A stretch of DNA of 64,000 nt from Pseudonocardia kujensis (lineage in GTDB: Bacteria; Actinomycetota; Actinomycetes; Mycobacteriales; Pseudonocardiaceae): the NCBI RefSeq assembly GCF_021283305.1, contig NZ_JAJSOK010000001.1, positions 124,001 through 188,000 of the forward strand. Reading direction: 5' to 3'. Made by a program: the position numbers and the translations under genes. Under the pieces are notes generated by a model, which saw only the letters and a list, made by a program, of their open reading frames with translations, had not been told where the DNA came from and ran no database searches. Shown one piece after another: positions 26,892-33,878 of the stretch (within the stretch, counting starts at the first letter, position 1; the number at the start of each line of letters is the position of its first letter).

Positions 26892-27634
26892 TGGGAACCC
26901 TCGACGGCCGCACCGCCGTCGTCACCGGGGGATCGCGCGGCATCGGCCTGGCGATCGCCCGGACCCTGCTCACCGGGGCGCCTCGGTGGTGCTCACAAGC
27001 CGGCGGGAGGAGACGGCCGAGGTGGCCGCGGACTCCCTGGGCTCGGAGCGGGTGCGTGGGTTCGGTGCCCACGCCGCCGAGCCCGATGCAGCCGAGGCCT
27101 GTGTCGCGTTCGCCGTGGACGCGTTCGGGTCGCTGGACGTCCTCGTCAACAACGCGGGGACGAACCCGGCCCACGGCCCGATCCTGGACCAGGACCGCGC
27201 CCGGTTCCTCACGACGCTCGAGGTCAACCTGTGGGTGGGCGCCGGCGCTGTGGGCGGGGCTGGCGTGGCGGGCGTGGATGCGGGACCAGGGCGGCGTCGT
27301 GGTGAACATCGCGTCGGTCGGCGCCTCCGTCAACCCGCCCGGTCTCGGCGTCTACGGTGCGTCCAAGGCCGCGCTGGTCCACCTGACCCAGCAGTTGGCC
27401 GTCGAGCTCGCGCCGGGGGTGCGGGTGAACGCCGTCGCGCCGGGGGTCGTGCGGACCGCCCTGTCCCGGTCGCTGTGGGAGGGCCGGGAGGCGGCCGCGG
27501 GCGCGAACACCCTGCTCGGACGCCTCGGCACGGTCGAGGAGGTCGCCACGGCGGTGGCCTACCTCGTCTCCGACGACGCCGCGTGGGTGACGGGCGAGAC
27601 CCTGGTGATGGACGGGGGCGAGCGCCTGGCCTGA
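26891..27634 (+). pseudogene. Short-chain dehydrogenase/reductase with two compensating frameshifts
   Basis: Three segments in two frames rebuild one SDR. MGTLDGRTAVVTGGSRGIGL (NAD-binding TGxxxGIG) runs to about 26975. Then VVLTSRREETAEVAADSLGS to DVLVNNAGTNPAHG and ARFLTTLEVNLW lies in another frame. From about 27245 the first frame resumes with WAGLAWRAWMRDQGGVVVNI and VYGASKAALVHLTQQLAVEL (the Y-x3-K catalytic pair), ending ETLVMDGGERLA. The two indels cancel. It is either a recent pseudogene or two sequencing errors in G/C runs; if corrected it would be an ordinary 3-ketoacyl-type reductase of about 248 aa. Confidence 0.75.
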
Positions 27635-27772
27635 TCAGCTTGCGGGCAACCTCGGCGAGGATCGCCAAGAAGCCGAGCGCAGCAACCCACGCCAGAACGG
27701 GGAAGACATTCCCCAAGGCGACTCACGGAAGAGGCAGCTCCGGGGCCCGTCTCTCGCAGGCGAAGATCCGAC

Positions 27773-28432
27773 TCAGAGATGGTCTGGGCCGAGCAGTCCA
27801 GCGCGCATCTGGTGGGCGAGCCATTGCCGGAAGTCGTGTTCGGGCCAATGGCGTTCGAGGACGAGATCGGCGTAGTGGGCAGGGTTGTTGAGGATCCACA
27901 GGTGGTCGATCGCCTGGTCCATCGCGAGGCCCGGTCGTAGGGGTCCGGTTTCGGCGGTGTGTCTGGCCACCATCTCGGCGCCGGCTCGTCGGTTGCGGGT
28001 CAGCATGGTCCAGAGCCCGCCGACCTCGGCGGCGTCACCGGCGCCCTGGTGCACCACCTCGAAGATCCGAGCCGCCCTGCGACCGATCAGGGTGCATACC
28101 TCTGCGTAGGCGTCGAGGACAGCTCCCGGGTCGGTCGCCTGCCACACCGGGGCGAACCACGGTCGCTGCGCGACCGGTACGGGTTCGTCGTCGCCGGCGA
28201 GGGCTTCGTCGAGGACCTGACGCAGCAGCGCGGGCTTGGAGCCGAACGCTGCCGCGACCGTTGGCCGGGCAACGCCGGCGACACGGGCCACGTCACGCAG
28301 CGAGGCCGCACCGTAGCCGCGCTCGACGAACAGCTCGGCGGCCGCGGCGACGATCGCTTGCCGCGTTCGCCGGGCCGCCTCGGCGCGTACCGGTGAGTGA
28401 TAGGTCCGTCGGCTGCCGTTGACATCGGGCAC
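27773..28432 (-). CDS. TetR-family transcriptional regulator
   Basis: 219 aa. HTH domain: RRTRQAIVAAAAELFVERGY, GAASLRDVARVAGVARPTVA, AAFGSKPALLRQVLDEAL. The C-terminal domain (YAEVCTLIGRRAARIFEVVH, WILNNPAHYADLVLERHWPE) matches TetR proteins with unknown ligands. A 15-bp palindrome 18 nt beyond its start, in the divergent gap to the cupin gene, is the likely operator, which gives a simple autoregulated regulator-effector pair. The 138-nt stretch between the SDR pseudogene and this gene shows nothing convincing. Confidence 0.88.
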   Translation of the reverse strand: MPDVNGSRRTYHSPVRAEAARRTRQAIVAAAAELFVERGYGAASLRDVARVAGVARPTVAAAFGSKPALLRQVLDEALAGDDEPVPVAQRPWFAPVWQATDPGAVLDAYAEVCTLIGRRAARIFEVVHQGAGDAAEVGGLWTMLTRNRRAGAEMVARHTAETGPLRPGLAMDQAIDHLWILNNPAHYADLVLERHWPEHDFRQWLAHQMRAGLLGPDHL

Positions 28433-28449
28433 CGAAGAAGCATACTGAC

Positions 28450-28464
28450 GTCTATCCGATAGAC
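28450..28464. promoter_or_regulatory. Palindromic operator between TetR and cupin genes
   Basis: GTCTATCCGATAGAC is a near-perfect 15-bp palindrome (6-bp arms, 3-nt centre), with a further GTCTA half at 28468-28472. It lies 18 nt from the TetR start and 15 nt before the cupin start, so binding would cover both promoters. The assignment is by position and symmetry. Confidence 0.7.
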
Positions 28465-28478
28465 AGCGTCTAGCGAAA

Positions 28479-28982
28479 GTGTGGATCGCCTTGTCTGCCT
28501 CGACCCCTGTCCAGCCCTACGTGCTGCGCTCCGGCGAAGGGGAAGCCCTGTGGTTCCTGGGCAACCTCGCCGTCATCAAGGCGACGGGTTCCCGGACCCG
28601 CGGCGCGTTAACGGTCGTGGAGTTCCTCAACCCTCCTGGGTTCGCCCCGCCTCTGCACCGCCACCTGGTCGAGGACGAGGCGTTCTACATCCTCGATGGA
28701 CATGCACAGTTCCGGTGCGGCGAGCAGACCGTCGAGGCCGGTCCCGGTGACTTCGTCCTGCTCCCGGTCAACCGTCCGCACACCTTCCTGGTCGGCCTCG
28801 ACGAGCCGCTGCGGGCTCTCCAGATCACCTCTCCTGCCGGCTTCGAGGACTTCGCCGCCGAGGCCGGCCGACCGGCCGCGCAGCGACGTCTGCCCGACCC
28901 GGAACCGATCGATCCCGTCGCTCTCGGCCACACCGCCGCACGACACGGCGTCGAGCTCCTCGGACCACCACCCAGCCACTGA
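28479..28982 (+). CDS. Cupin-domain protein (quercetin-dioxygenase-like)
   Basis: 167 aa with one cupin barrel. PPGFAPPLHRHLVEDEAFYI carries the G-x5-H-x-H-x3,4-E metal motif and FVLLPVNRPHTFLVG the second His motif, so the 3-His-1-Glu metal site is complete. GHAQFRCGEQTVEAGPGD links them. Small proteins of this type are dioxygenase-like or binding proteins of unknown substrate. The GTG at 28479 has no Shine-Dalgarno sequence and may be leaderless. It is divergent from, and probably repressed by, the adjacent TetR. Confidence 0.85.
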   Translation: MWIALSASTPVQPYVLRSGEGEALWFLGNLAVIKATGSRTRGALTVVEFLNPPGFAPPLHRHLVEDEAFYILDGHAQFRCGEQTVEAGPGDFVLLPVNRPHTFLVGLDEPLRALQITSPAGFEDFAAEAGRPAAQRRLPDPEPIDPVALGHTAARHGVELLGPPPSH

Positions 28983-29059
28983 CCTCGAGTCGCTCCTTGG
29001 CCACGGTCTCGGCCACGAAATGCGTCCCAGTGGTGCCGTTCTTGCCCTGATCGGCATCT

Positions 29060-29300
29060 GACGGTGTCGGAGTTGCCCATGTCGCCCGAGGAGTTCGGTC
29101 CCGTGACGAAAGTGGACTCGCCGGAGGCAAGGTAGACGATCGCCCGGCCGATGTCGGACGGCTCGGCGAGCCTGCGATCGGGTGCATGGCGGTGAGGGCA
29201 GTGCGCATCTCGCCGACGTCGTTGCCGGTCTTGGCGATCACGCCCTGCAGCACGGAAGGCAGCGCGGTGGCGCTCGGTCTGCTCGCGCACCCCGGTTTCA
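29060..29300 (-). pseudogene. SDR oxidoreductase remnant, two frames
   Basis: On the minus strand one frame gives VLQGVIAKTGNDVGEMRTAL and TAMHPI. A second frame continues RRLAEPSDIGRAIVYLASGE followed by STFVTG, the standard C-terminal end of SDR enzymes (G-R-x-x-[ED]-P-x-D-I-x-x-A-x-x-[FY]-L-A-S). The Rossmann half and catalytic Tyr-Lys are missing. This is the only thing I recognise in the 473-nt stretch between the cupin and DoxX genes. Confidence 0.6.
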
Positions 29301-29455
29301 CCGACGAGGGCCGCGACCGGCCCCTGGCCGCCTCCCGCCCCACCGCTCGTCGACTGGAGTGCATCTCGTGGCTGGCCGACGGTGGGTGCCGATGAGTTCC
29401 GCCCGCCCGAGGCGTCTACACCCCGAGCACACCCCACGACGGCTGGAGCCCTTCG

Positions 29456-29875
29456 ATGACCGAGATCACCGCCACCGCCACCGCTACCCACTCGCGCGCC
29501 GCGAATGTCGGCCTCTGGACGCTGCAGGTGCTCCTTGCCGCGGTCTACGCCTTCTCCGCGTTCGGGAAGCTCAGTGCCGACGCGCAGAACGTCGCCGGCT
29601 TCGAGGCCATGGGCCTGGGCGCCACCGGCATGTATCTGATCGGCGCCTTGGAACTGGCCGGCGCGATCGCGATGTTCGTCCCCCGCCTGACCGGGCTGGC
29701 CGCACTGTGCTTCGTCGGCCTGATGATCGGCGCGGTGACGATCACCTGGATCACGGGGGGCGGCGCCCTCGTCGCGTTCCCCGCAACCGTCGGTGTCCTG
29801 GCCGCGGTATTGGCCTGGGGTCGTCGCGACAGCACCCGCCGGCTGACCGCGCTGCTGCGTCGCCGAGCCGGCTGA
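29456..29875 (+). CDS. DoxX-family membrane protein
   Basis: 139 aa with four hydrophobic segments: WTLQVLLAAVYAFSAFGKLS, MYLIGALELAGAIAMFVPRL, LAALCFVGLMIGAVTITWIT and VAFPATVGVLAAVLAWG. FGKLSAD and the E-L-A-G in helix 2 are DoxX hallmarks. Actinobacterial DoxX-like proteins occur with oxidative-stress or thiosulfate:quinone-oxidoreductase functions, but the role of stand-alone copies is not known. The ATG at 29456 follows GGCTGGAG. Confidence 0.85.
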   Translation: MTEITATATATHSRAANVGLWTLQVLLAAVYAFSAFGKLSADAQNVAGFEAMGLGATGMYLIGALELAGAIAMFVPRLTGLAALCFVGLMIGAVTITWITGGGALVAFPATVGVLAAVLAWGRRDSTRRLTALLRRRAG

Positions 29876-30069
29876 GGCCACGATGCCGGCGCGCCGGCGT
29901 GTGGTCCGGAACGCGCCCGTGCGCTGGCACCGTGTACGACGAGGTGCTGCGTACTCGGCAGAGTGTGGTCCGCGAGCTCGCGGGCGAGCGCGAGCTCCTT
30001 CACCTGAACTCGGCGGCCTGCCGTACTGCCCCCGGGAACCGTCTACGGGCGTGGCGCGTGGGGAGCCCG

Positions 30070-30348
30070 CTACCTCCGAACACCGCGGCGGCCGTAGAGA
30101 TTGGCGGTGATCACCACCAGAATCGCCGCGACGATGACCTGGATGAGGATGAGTATCCAAGGGATCCCGCCGTTCGCATTGCCGTAGCCCAGGGCGCTGG
30201 CGATGAAGCCGCCGATGAAGGCGGCGACGATGCCGATGATCAGGGTGAGCCAGATCGGGATCGGCTGGCGGCCGGGTACGACGAGTCGTCCCAGAGCACC
30301 GATGATGAGTCCGACGATGATCGCCGAGATGATGCCGGTGATGGTCAT
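30070..30348 (-). CDS. GlsB/YeaQ/YmgE-family stress-response membrane protein
   Basis: 92 aa, three hydrophobic helices rich in glycine: MTITGIISAIIVGLIIGALG, LTLIIGIVAAFIGGFIASAL and WILILIQVIVAAILVVITAN. The ALGRLVVPGRQPIP loop is characteristic of transglycosylase-associated (Tgl-assoc) proteins. The function is unclear, and members are induced by general stress. The ATG at 30348 has GGAGGAG ahead. It is convergent with DoxX; the 194-nt gap holds the palindrome GCCGGCGCGCCGGC and other G+C-rich structure. Confidence 0.88.
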   Translation of the reverse strand: MTITGIISAIIVGLIIGALGRLVVPGRQPIPIWLTLIIGIVAAFIGGFIASALGYGNANGGIPWILILIQVIVAAILVVITANLYGRRGVRR

Positions 30349-30779
30349 TGCTCCTCCTTCGAGTCATGCGGATGCGCGCAGGTACCCCGTTCCGAGGGCT
30401 GGCAACCCAGCGGGCACTGGGCCGAGAGGATCGTGAACTCGACTTCCGGGGCCGGTCGCGCGCCTGCGCGCTTCGCGGATCGAGGGTGCCTGCAGGCCGT
30501 CGTTCGGTACTCCTGCGCGCGACCGGACGGAGCACGGGACGAGATCTCGGTCGACTCGAGCCGATGGGTCCGGGGTCCGCCGGGGCAGCTGCAGGCCTGC
30601 ACGGAGGCGGCATCTCGCCGTCCCCGCCGTCGAGGGAGAGAAGTGTCGAACGAGTCCAACCCCACCCCGAGAGCACACCGCTTCGCCGACGGAGAGGCCG
30701 CGCTGCAGGAGTCGCCGTTCTTCGGGCTGCCGGCAGACCAGGCCGGAGGACCGCGTCTGCACGGCAGCAGAGACGATCT

Positions 30780-30897
30780 GTCAGGCGTTGATCGAGGCCG
30801 AGCCGGAGCTGCTGGCCTTCGCCGCGTTCCCGGTCGGGCCCTGGGAGAAGATCTGCTCGACGAATTCGTTGGAGCACTGCGGACGTGTCGCGTCGTT
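30780..30897 (+). mobile_element. IS256-family transposase remnant
   Basis: The frame at about 30794 reads EAEPELLAFAAFPVGPWEKI followed by CSTNSLEHCGRV, matching the end of the catalytic domain of IS256-type transposases (LLAF-x-x-F-P-x-x-x-W-x-x-I-x-[ST]-x-N-x-x-E-R). Only about 38 codons remain, and ER is changed to EH. No inverted repeats or rest of the gene are seen. It is evidence of past insertion in this accessory stretch. Confidence 0.6.
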
Positions 30898-30931
30898 GTG
30901 ATGGTGAGCCATTCCTTGTGCCTGTAGCCGT

Positions 30932-30972
30932 CCCGGAGAACGTCGTCACAGAGAAGTTTTTCGTTCTCCGGG
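30932..30972. repeat. 11-bp perfect inverted repeat with T-rich loop
   Basis: CCCGGAGAACG (30932-30942) and CGTTCTCCGGG (30962-30972) are perfect complements around a 19-nt loop ending in TTTTT. It could be a terminator or a leftover transposon end next to the IS256 scrap. The rest of 30349-31175 shows no recognisable gene. Confidence 0.6.
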
Positions 30973-31175
30973 AGCAGCAGTCGACACCGTCACAGCCGCC
31001 ATGGCGGCGGCGATCTCGCTGGCACTGCGGACGTGGCGAGAACCTTTGTCGTCATGGCGCGCGGCCTGAAGGCATTGCGCACGGCCGCCGGATCAAAGGT
31101 AATCGGGCCCGGCGTCTGGTCGAGGGGGACCCGACTCCGAGTTAACGCTGTCCGTGCCGTGAACGACCACGGGGT

Positions 31176-31499
31176 ATGGCCGACCTCAGCGCGAACGACA
31201 CTGCGGTGTTCCACGTTCGGGTTCGGTCCGCCGATCCGGCCGCCTTGCAGCGGCTGCTGGCGACGGAGGGGGTCGATCCAGGCTGCCGCCCCCGGCCGCG
31301 TTGGGTCGGGGAGAGCATCGAGATCGAGGTCTACGTCGACGAGGACGCGCTCTCCGGGCTGAACTCCGATCCCACGCTCGTCGTCGAGGCCGCGCAGAAC
31401 CTGAGGGCTCTCGGGTCGGCCGGGCGCGCCGAGGTCGGGGTCGGCGATCGGTTCGACGGCGGTCGGATCGCGCCCCGTGGCCTTGGCGAGGCGGTCTGA
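31176..31499 (+). CDS. Hypothetical protein coupled to the metallocarboxypeptidase
   Basis: 107 aa, unrecognised. An alpha/beta pattern is visible: VFHVRVRSADPAALQRLLAT, then IEIEVYVDEDALSGLN and LVVEAAQNLRALGSAGRAEV. There is no signal peptide, membrane segment or cysteine cluster beyond one Cys. Its stop is followed after one base by the ATG of the M14 carboxypeptidase, so the two are co-translated. The compact ferredoxin-like pattern and this position suggest a partner such as an inhibitor or detached prodomain. That is inference only. Confidence 0.7.
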   Translation: MADLSANDTAVFHVRVRSADPAALQRLLATEGVDPGCRPRPRWVGESIEIEVYVDEDALSGLNSDPTLVVEAAQNLRALGSAGRAEVGVGDRFDGGRIAPRGLGEAV

Positions 31500-31500
31500 G

Positions 31501-32928
31501 ATGGCCGCCTACTACAACGTCGACGAGGTCGAGTCCGCTCTGAAGGGGCTCGCGAACACGTACCCGGACCTGTGCGAGCTCCTCGAGTTGCCGAATCGCA
31601 CGCACGAGGGCCGGACGTGCCATGCACTGCGCATGCGCAAGCGCGACGCGGGCTACCGGACGGGCGTGCTCTTCACGGCGGCCGCGCACGCGCGGGAGTG
31701 GGGCGGATCGGAGTGCGCGGTCAACTTCGCCGCCGACCTGCTGGAGAAGTACACGGCGGGAACCGGGCTGCGCTATGGCAAGACGGCGTTCGACGCGGAT
31801 CAGATCAGGGCGATCGTCGAGAACGTGGACGTCTTCGTCGTCGCCTGCGTCAACCCGGACGGACGCAACTTCAGCCAGCAGGGGGCTCCGGGTTCGCGGC
31901 AAAGTCTGTGGCGCAAGAACCGCGCGCCGAACATTGATCCCGAGGTGTCGGCCATCGGCACGGACATCAACCGCAACTTCCCCTTCCTCTGGTCCGTCCA
32001 CGACCATTTCTCCCCGTCCGTCCTGGACGCCTCGTCGTTGGGAAGCTCGCAGCCGTCGAAGGAGACCTACTACGGATCCGCTCCGAAGTCGGAGCCCGAG
32101 ACCCGCAACGTCATCTGGCTGCTCGACGAGTTCCCGCAGATCGAATGGCTTCTCGACATCCACAGCTACGGCGGCGACGTGCTGTACAGCTGGGGTGACG
32201 CGCCCAACCAGAACTCGCGGCCCGAGATGAACTTCCACAACCGTCGGTTCGACCAGCAGCGTGGTACGGACGACGTGAGCCGTTATGGCGAGTACATCGA
32301 TCCCGACGACGAGCGGCGCATGCGCGAGGTCGTCTCGGCCGTCACCGGCGCAGTGAGCGGCGTTCGGGGCCAGGACTACACGGGTAAGCAGGCGTTCTAT
32401 CTCACTGTGCCGGGCTCCGGTGAGATGACCTATCCGACCTCGGGCACGGTGGACGACTACGCCTACTCCCGGCACATCGTCGACGGTTGGGCGACGAAGG
32501 TGCTCGGCTTCACGATCGAGTTCGGTCTGGCCGGCGGGTTCCATCCACCCGGGGAGGACTTCCATCCGCCCTGGGAGGAGATGGAGAAGATCGTCCTGGA
32601 CGTCAGCGCCGGGATGGTCGCGTTCTGCGTCCAGGCGGTCCGGCCCCCGGTGTACCTCCCGTTCGACCCGCACGTCGTGGCGCCGGAGTTCCGGCCGGAC
32701 TTCTGGGTCCTCAGCGGCATCATCGACGGTGGCCCGGGCTGGGTACTGGTGAACAACAGACCGGTGTTCGTCAAGCCGCCGGACCCACGCCTGCAAGACC
32801 TGCTCACGCGGGTCGGCGAGTACCTCGCCGTGCCGGAGTTGCAGAGCTCCGGTGCGGTCGAGAGGCAGCGGGTCGCGCTCGAGAAGGTCATCGAGCTGTC
32901 GGGGAGTCTGCTGAAGGAGCTCGGCTGA
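31501..32928 (+). CDS. M14-family zinc carboxypeptidase
   Basis: 475 aa. AAAHAREWGGSE gives the H-x-x-E zinc ligands (His63, Glu66), DINRNFPFLWS the substrate-binding Asn/Arg pair (157-158), LLDIHSYGGD the third zinc ligand His221, and LGFTIEFGLAGG the general base Glu340. The full carboxypeptidase-A-type active site is therefore present. No signal peptide or propeptide is encoded, so it may act inside the cell or leave by another route. About 100 C-terminal residues after FCVQAVRPP are extra to the catalytic domain. Specificity cannot be read. Confidence 0.92.
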   Translation: MAAYYNVDEVESALKGLANTYPDLCELLELPNRTHEGRTCHALRMRKRDAGYRTGVLFTAAAHAREWGGSECAVNFAADLLEKYTAGTGLRYGKTAFDADQIRAIVENVDVFVVACVNPDGRNFSQQGAPGSRQSLWRKNRAPNIDPEVSAIGTDINRNFPFLWSVHDHFSPSVLDASSLGSSQPSKETYYGSAPKSEPETRNVIWLLDEFPQIEWLLDIHSYGGDVLYSWGDAPNQNSRPEMNFHNRRFDQQRGTDDVSRYGEYIDPDDERRMREVVSAVTGAVSGVRGQDYTGKQAFYLTVPGSGEMTYPTSGTVDDYAYSRHIVDGWATKVLGFTIEFGLAGGFHPPGEDFHPPWEEMEKIVLDVSAGMVAFCVQAVRPPVYLPFDPHVVAPEFRPDFWVLSGIIDGGPGWVLVNNRPVFVKPPDPRLQDLLTRVGEYLAVPELQSSGAVERQRVALEKVIELSGSLLKELG

Positions 32929-33033
32929 GCCACGGTCCTCGACACCTTCCACCCGTGCCGGCGGGCAACCCCGAGGACGATCAGGCCACGACCCAGCGCG
33001 GGCGTTCTCCGGCCGCACCCGACCCGAGCACAC

Positions 33034-33720
33034 TCACGCGCCGGGGCCGTAGGCCGCTGCGATCTCCTCCGGTCCGGCCCAGCGGCTGTAGGTCGGACCC
33101 TGCGGCCAGCCCTCCGGGGAGTCCTGCCACACCTCCTGCCGGCCGTACGGCAGGAGGTCGACCAGGGCGAACAGGTAGCTCAGCTGCTCGGTGCCGCGGC
33201 CGTCGGTGTGCCAGGTCCGGTAGACGGTGTCGCCGTCGCGCAGGAACACGTTGACCGCGAAGCCGCCGCCGGGCGGGGCGCCGACGTCCGAGCCGAACGT
33301 GCTGTTCGCCGTCGAGTACCAGGTCATGGTGTTGCCCACCCGGCGCCGGTAGGCGAGGGCCTCGTCGATCGGACCCTGGGTGACGACGACGAAGCGGGCG
33401 TCGAACTTGGTCAGACCCTCGAGGCGGGTGAACTGCGAGGTGAAGCCGGTGCAGCCGCCGCACTGCCACTCCTCGCCGTCGTGCCACATGTGGTTGTAGA
33501 CGATCAGCTGCGGGGCGTCGCCGAAGACGTCGACGAGCCGAACCGGGCCGTCCTCGCCCTCCAGGACGTAGTCGGGCATCTCGACCATCGGCAGCCGCCG
33601 GCGTTGGGCGGCGATGGCGTCGAGCTCCCGGGTCGCGGCCTTCTCGCGCACGCGCAGCGCGGCGAGCTCCTTCTCCCAGGTCGCGGTGTCGACGACGGGC
33701 GGCAGTGCGGACGCGGTCAT
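33034..33720 (-). CDS. DUF899 (thioredoxin-like) family protein
   Basis: 228 aa from the ATG at 33720, which has AGGAGGAG ahead; the in-frame extension to 33837 is not needed. RREKAATRELDAIAAQRRRL-like helix, LPMVEMPDYVLEGEDGPVRL, LIVYNHMWHDGEEWQCGGCT and GFTSQFTRLEGLTKFDARFV are typical of the DUF899/SelL-like thioredoxin-fold family. The CGGC motif sits at the redox-active place. The biological role is unknown. Confidence 0.88.
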   Translation of the reverse strand: MTASALPPVVDTATWEKELAALRVREKAATRELDAIAAQRRRLPMVEMPDYVLEGEDGPVRLVDVFGDAPQLIVYNHMWHDGEEWQCGGCTGFTSQFTRLEGLTKFDARFVVVTQGPIDEALAYRRRVGNTMTWYSTANSTFGSDVGAPPGGGFAVNVFLRDGDTVYRTWHTDGRGTEQLSYLFALVDLLPYGRQEVWQDSPEGWPQGPTYSRWAGPEEIAAAYGPGA

Positions 33721-33878
33721 AGCTCCTCCTCTGAGACCAGGTTCTCGACGGGCAGACCGGCCGGGCACGCCGAAGTCATCGGTCGCGGGGCCTGTCGCCG
33801 CACCGGGCGGCGGTGCTAGGCATGGGACCGGCAGCACGACGGTGGGGAGTGATCGGCCGAGGACGGCGGGTGATCGTG

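Noticed and set aside
27330-27716. Minus-strand frame starting MGNVFPVLAWVAALGFLAIL
   Set aside because: One hydrophobic stretch followed by Arg/Pro low complexity, overlapping the SDR pseudogene; no ribosome-binding site or family similarity.
28950-30927. Long plus- and minus-strand frames across DoxX and GlsB
   Set aside because: They are composition shadows; the real genes are supported by membrane-helix patterns and ribosome-binding sites.
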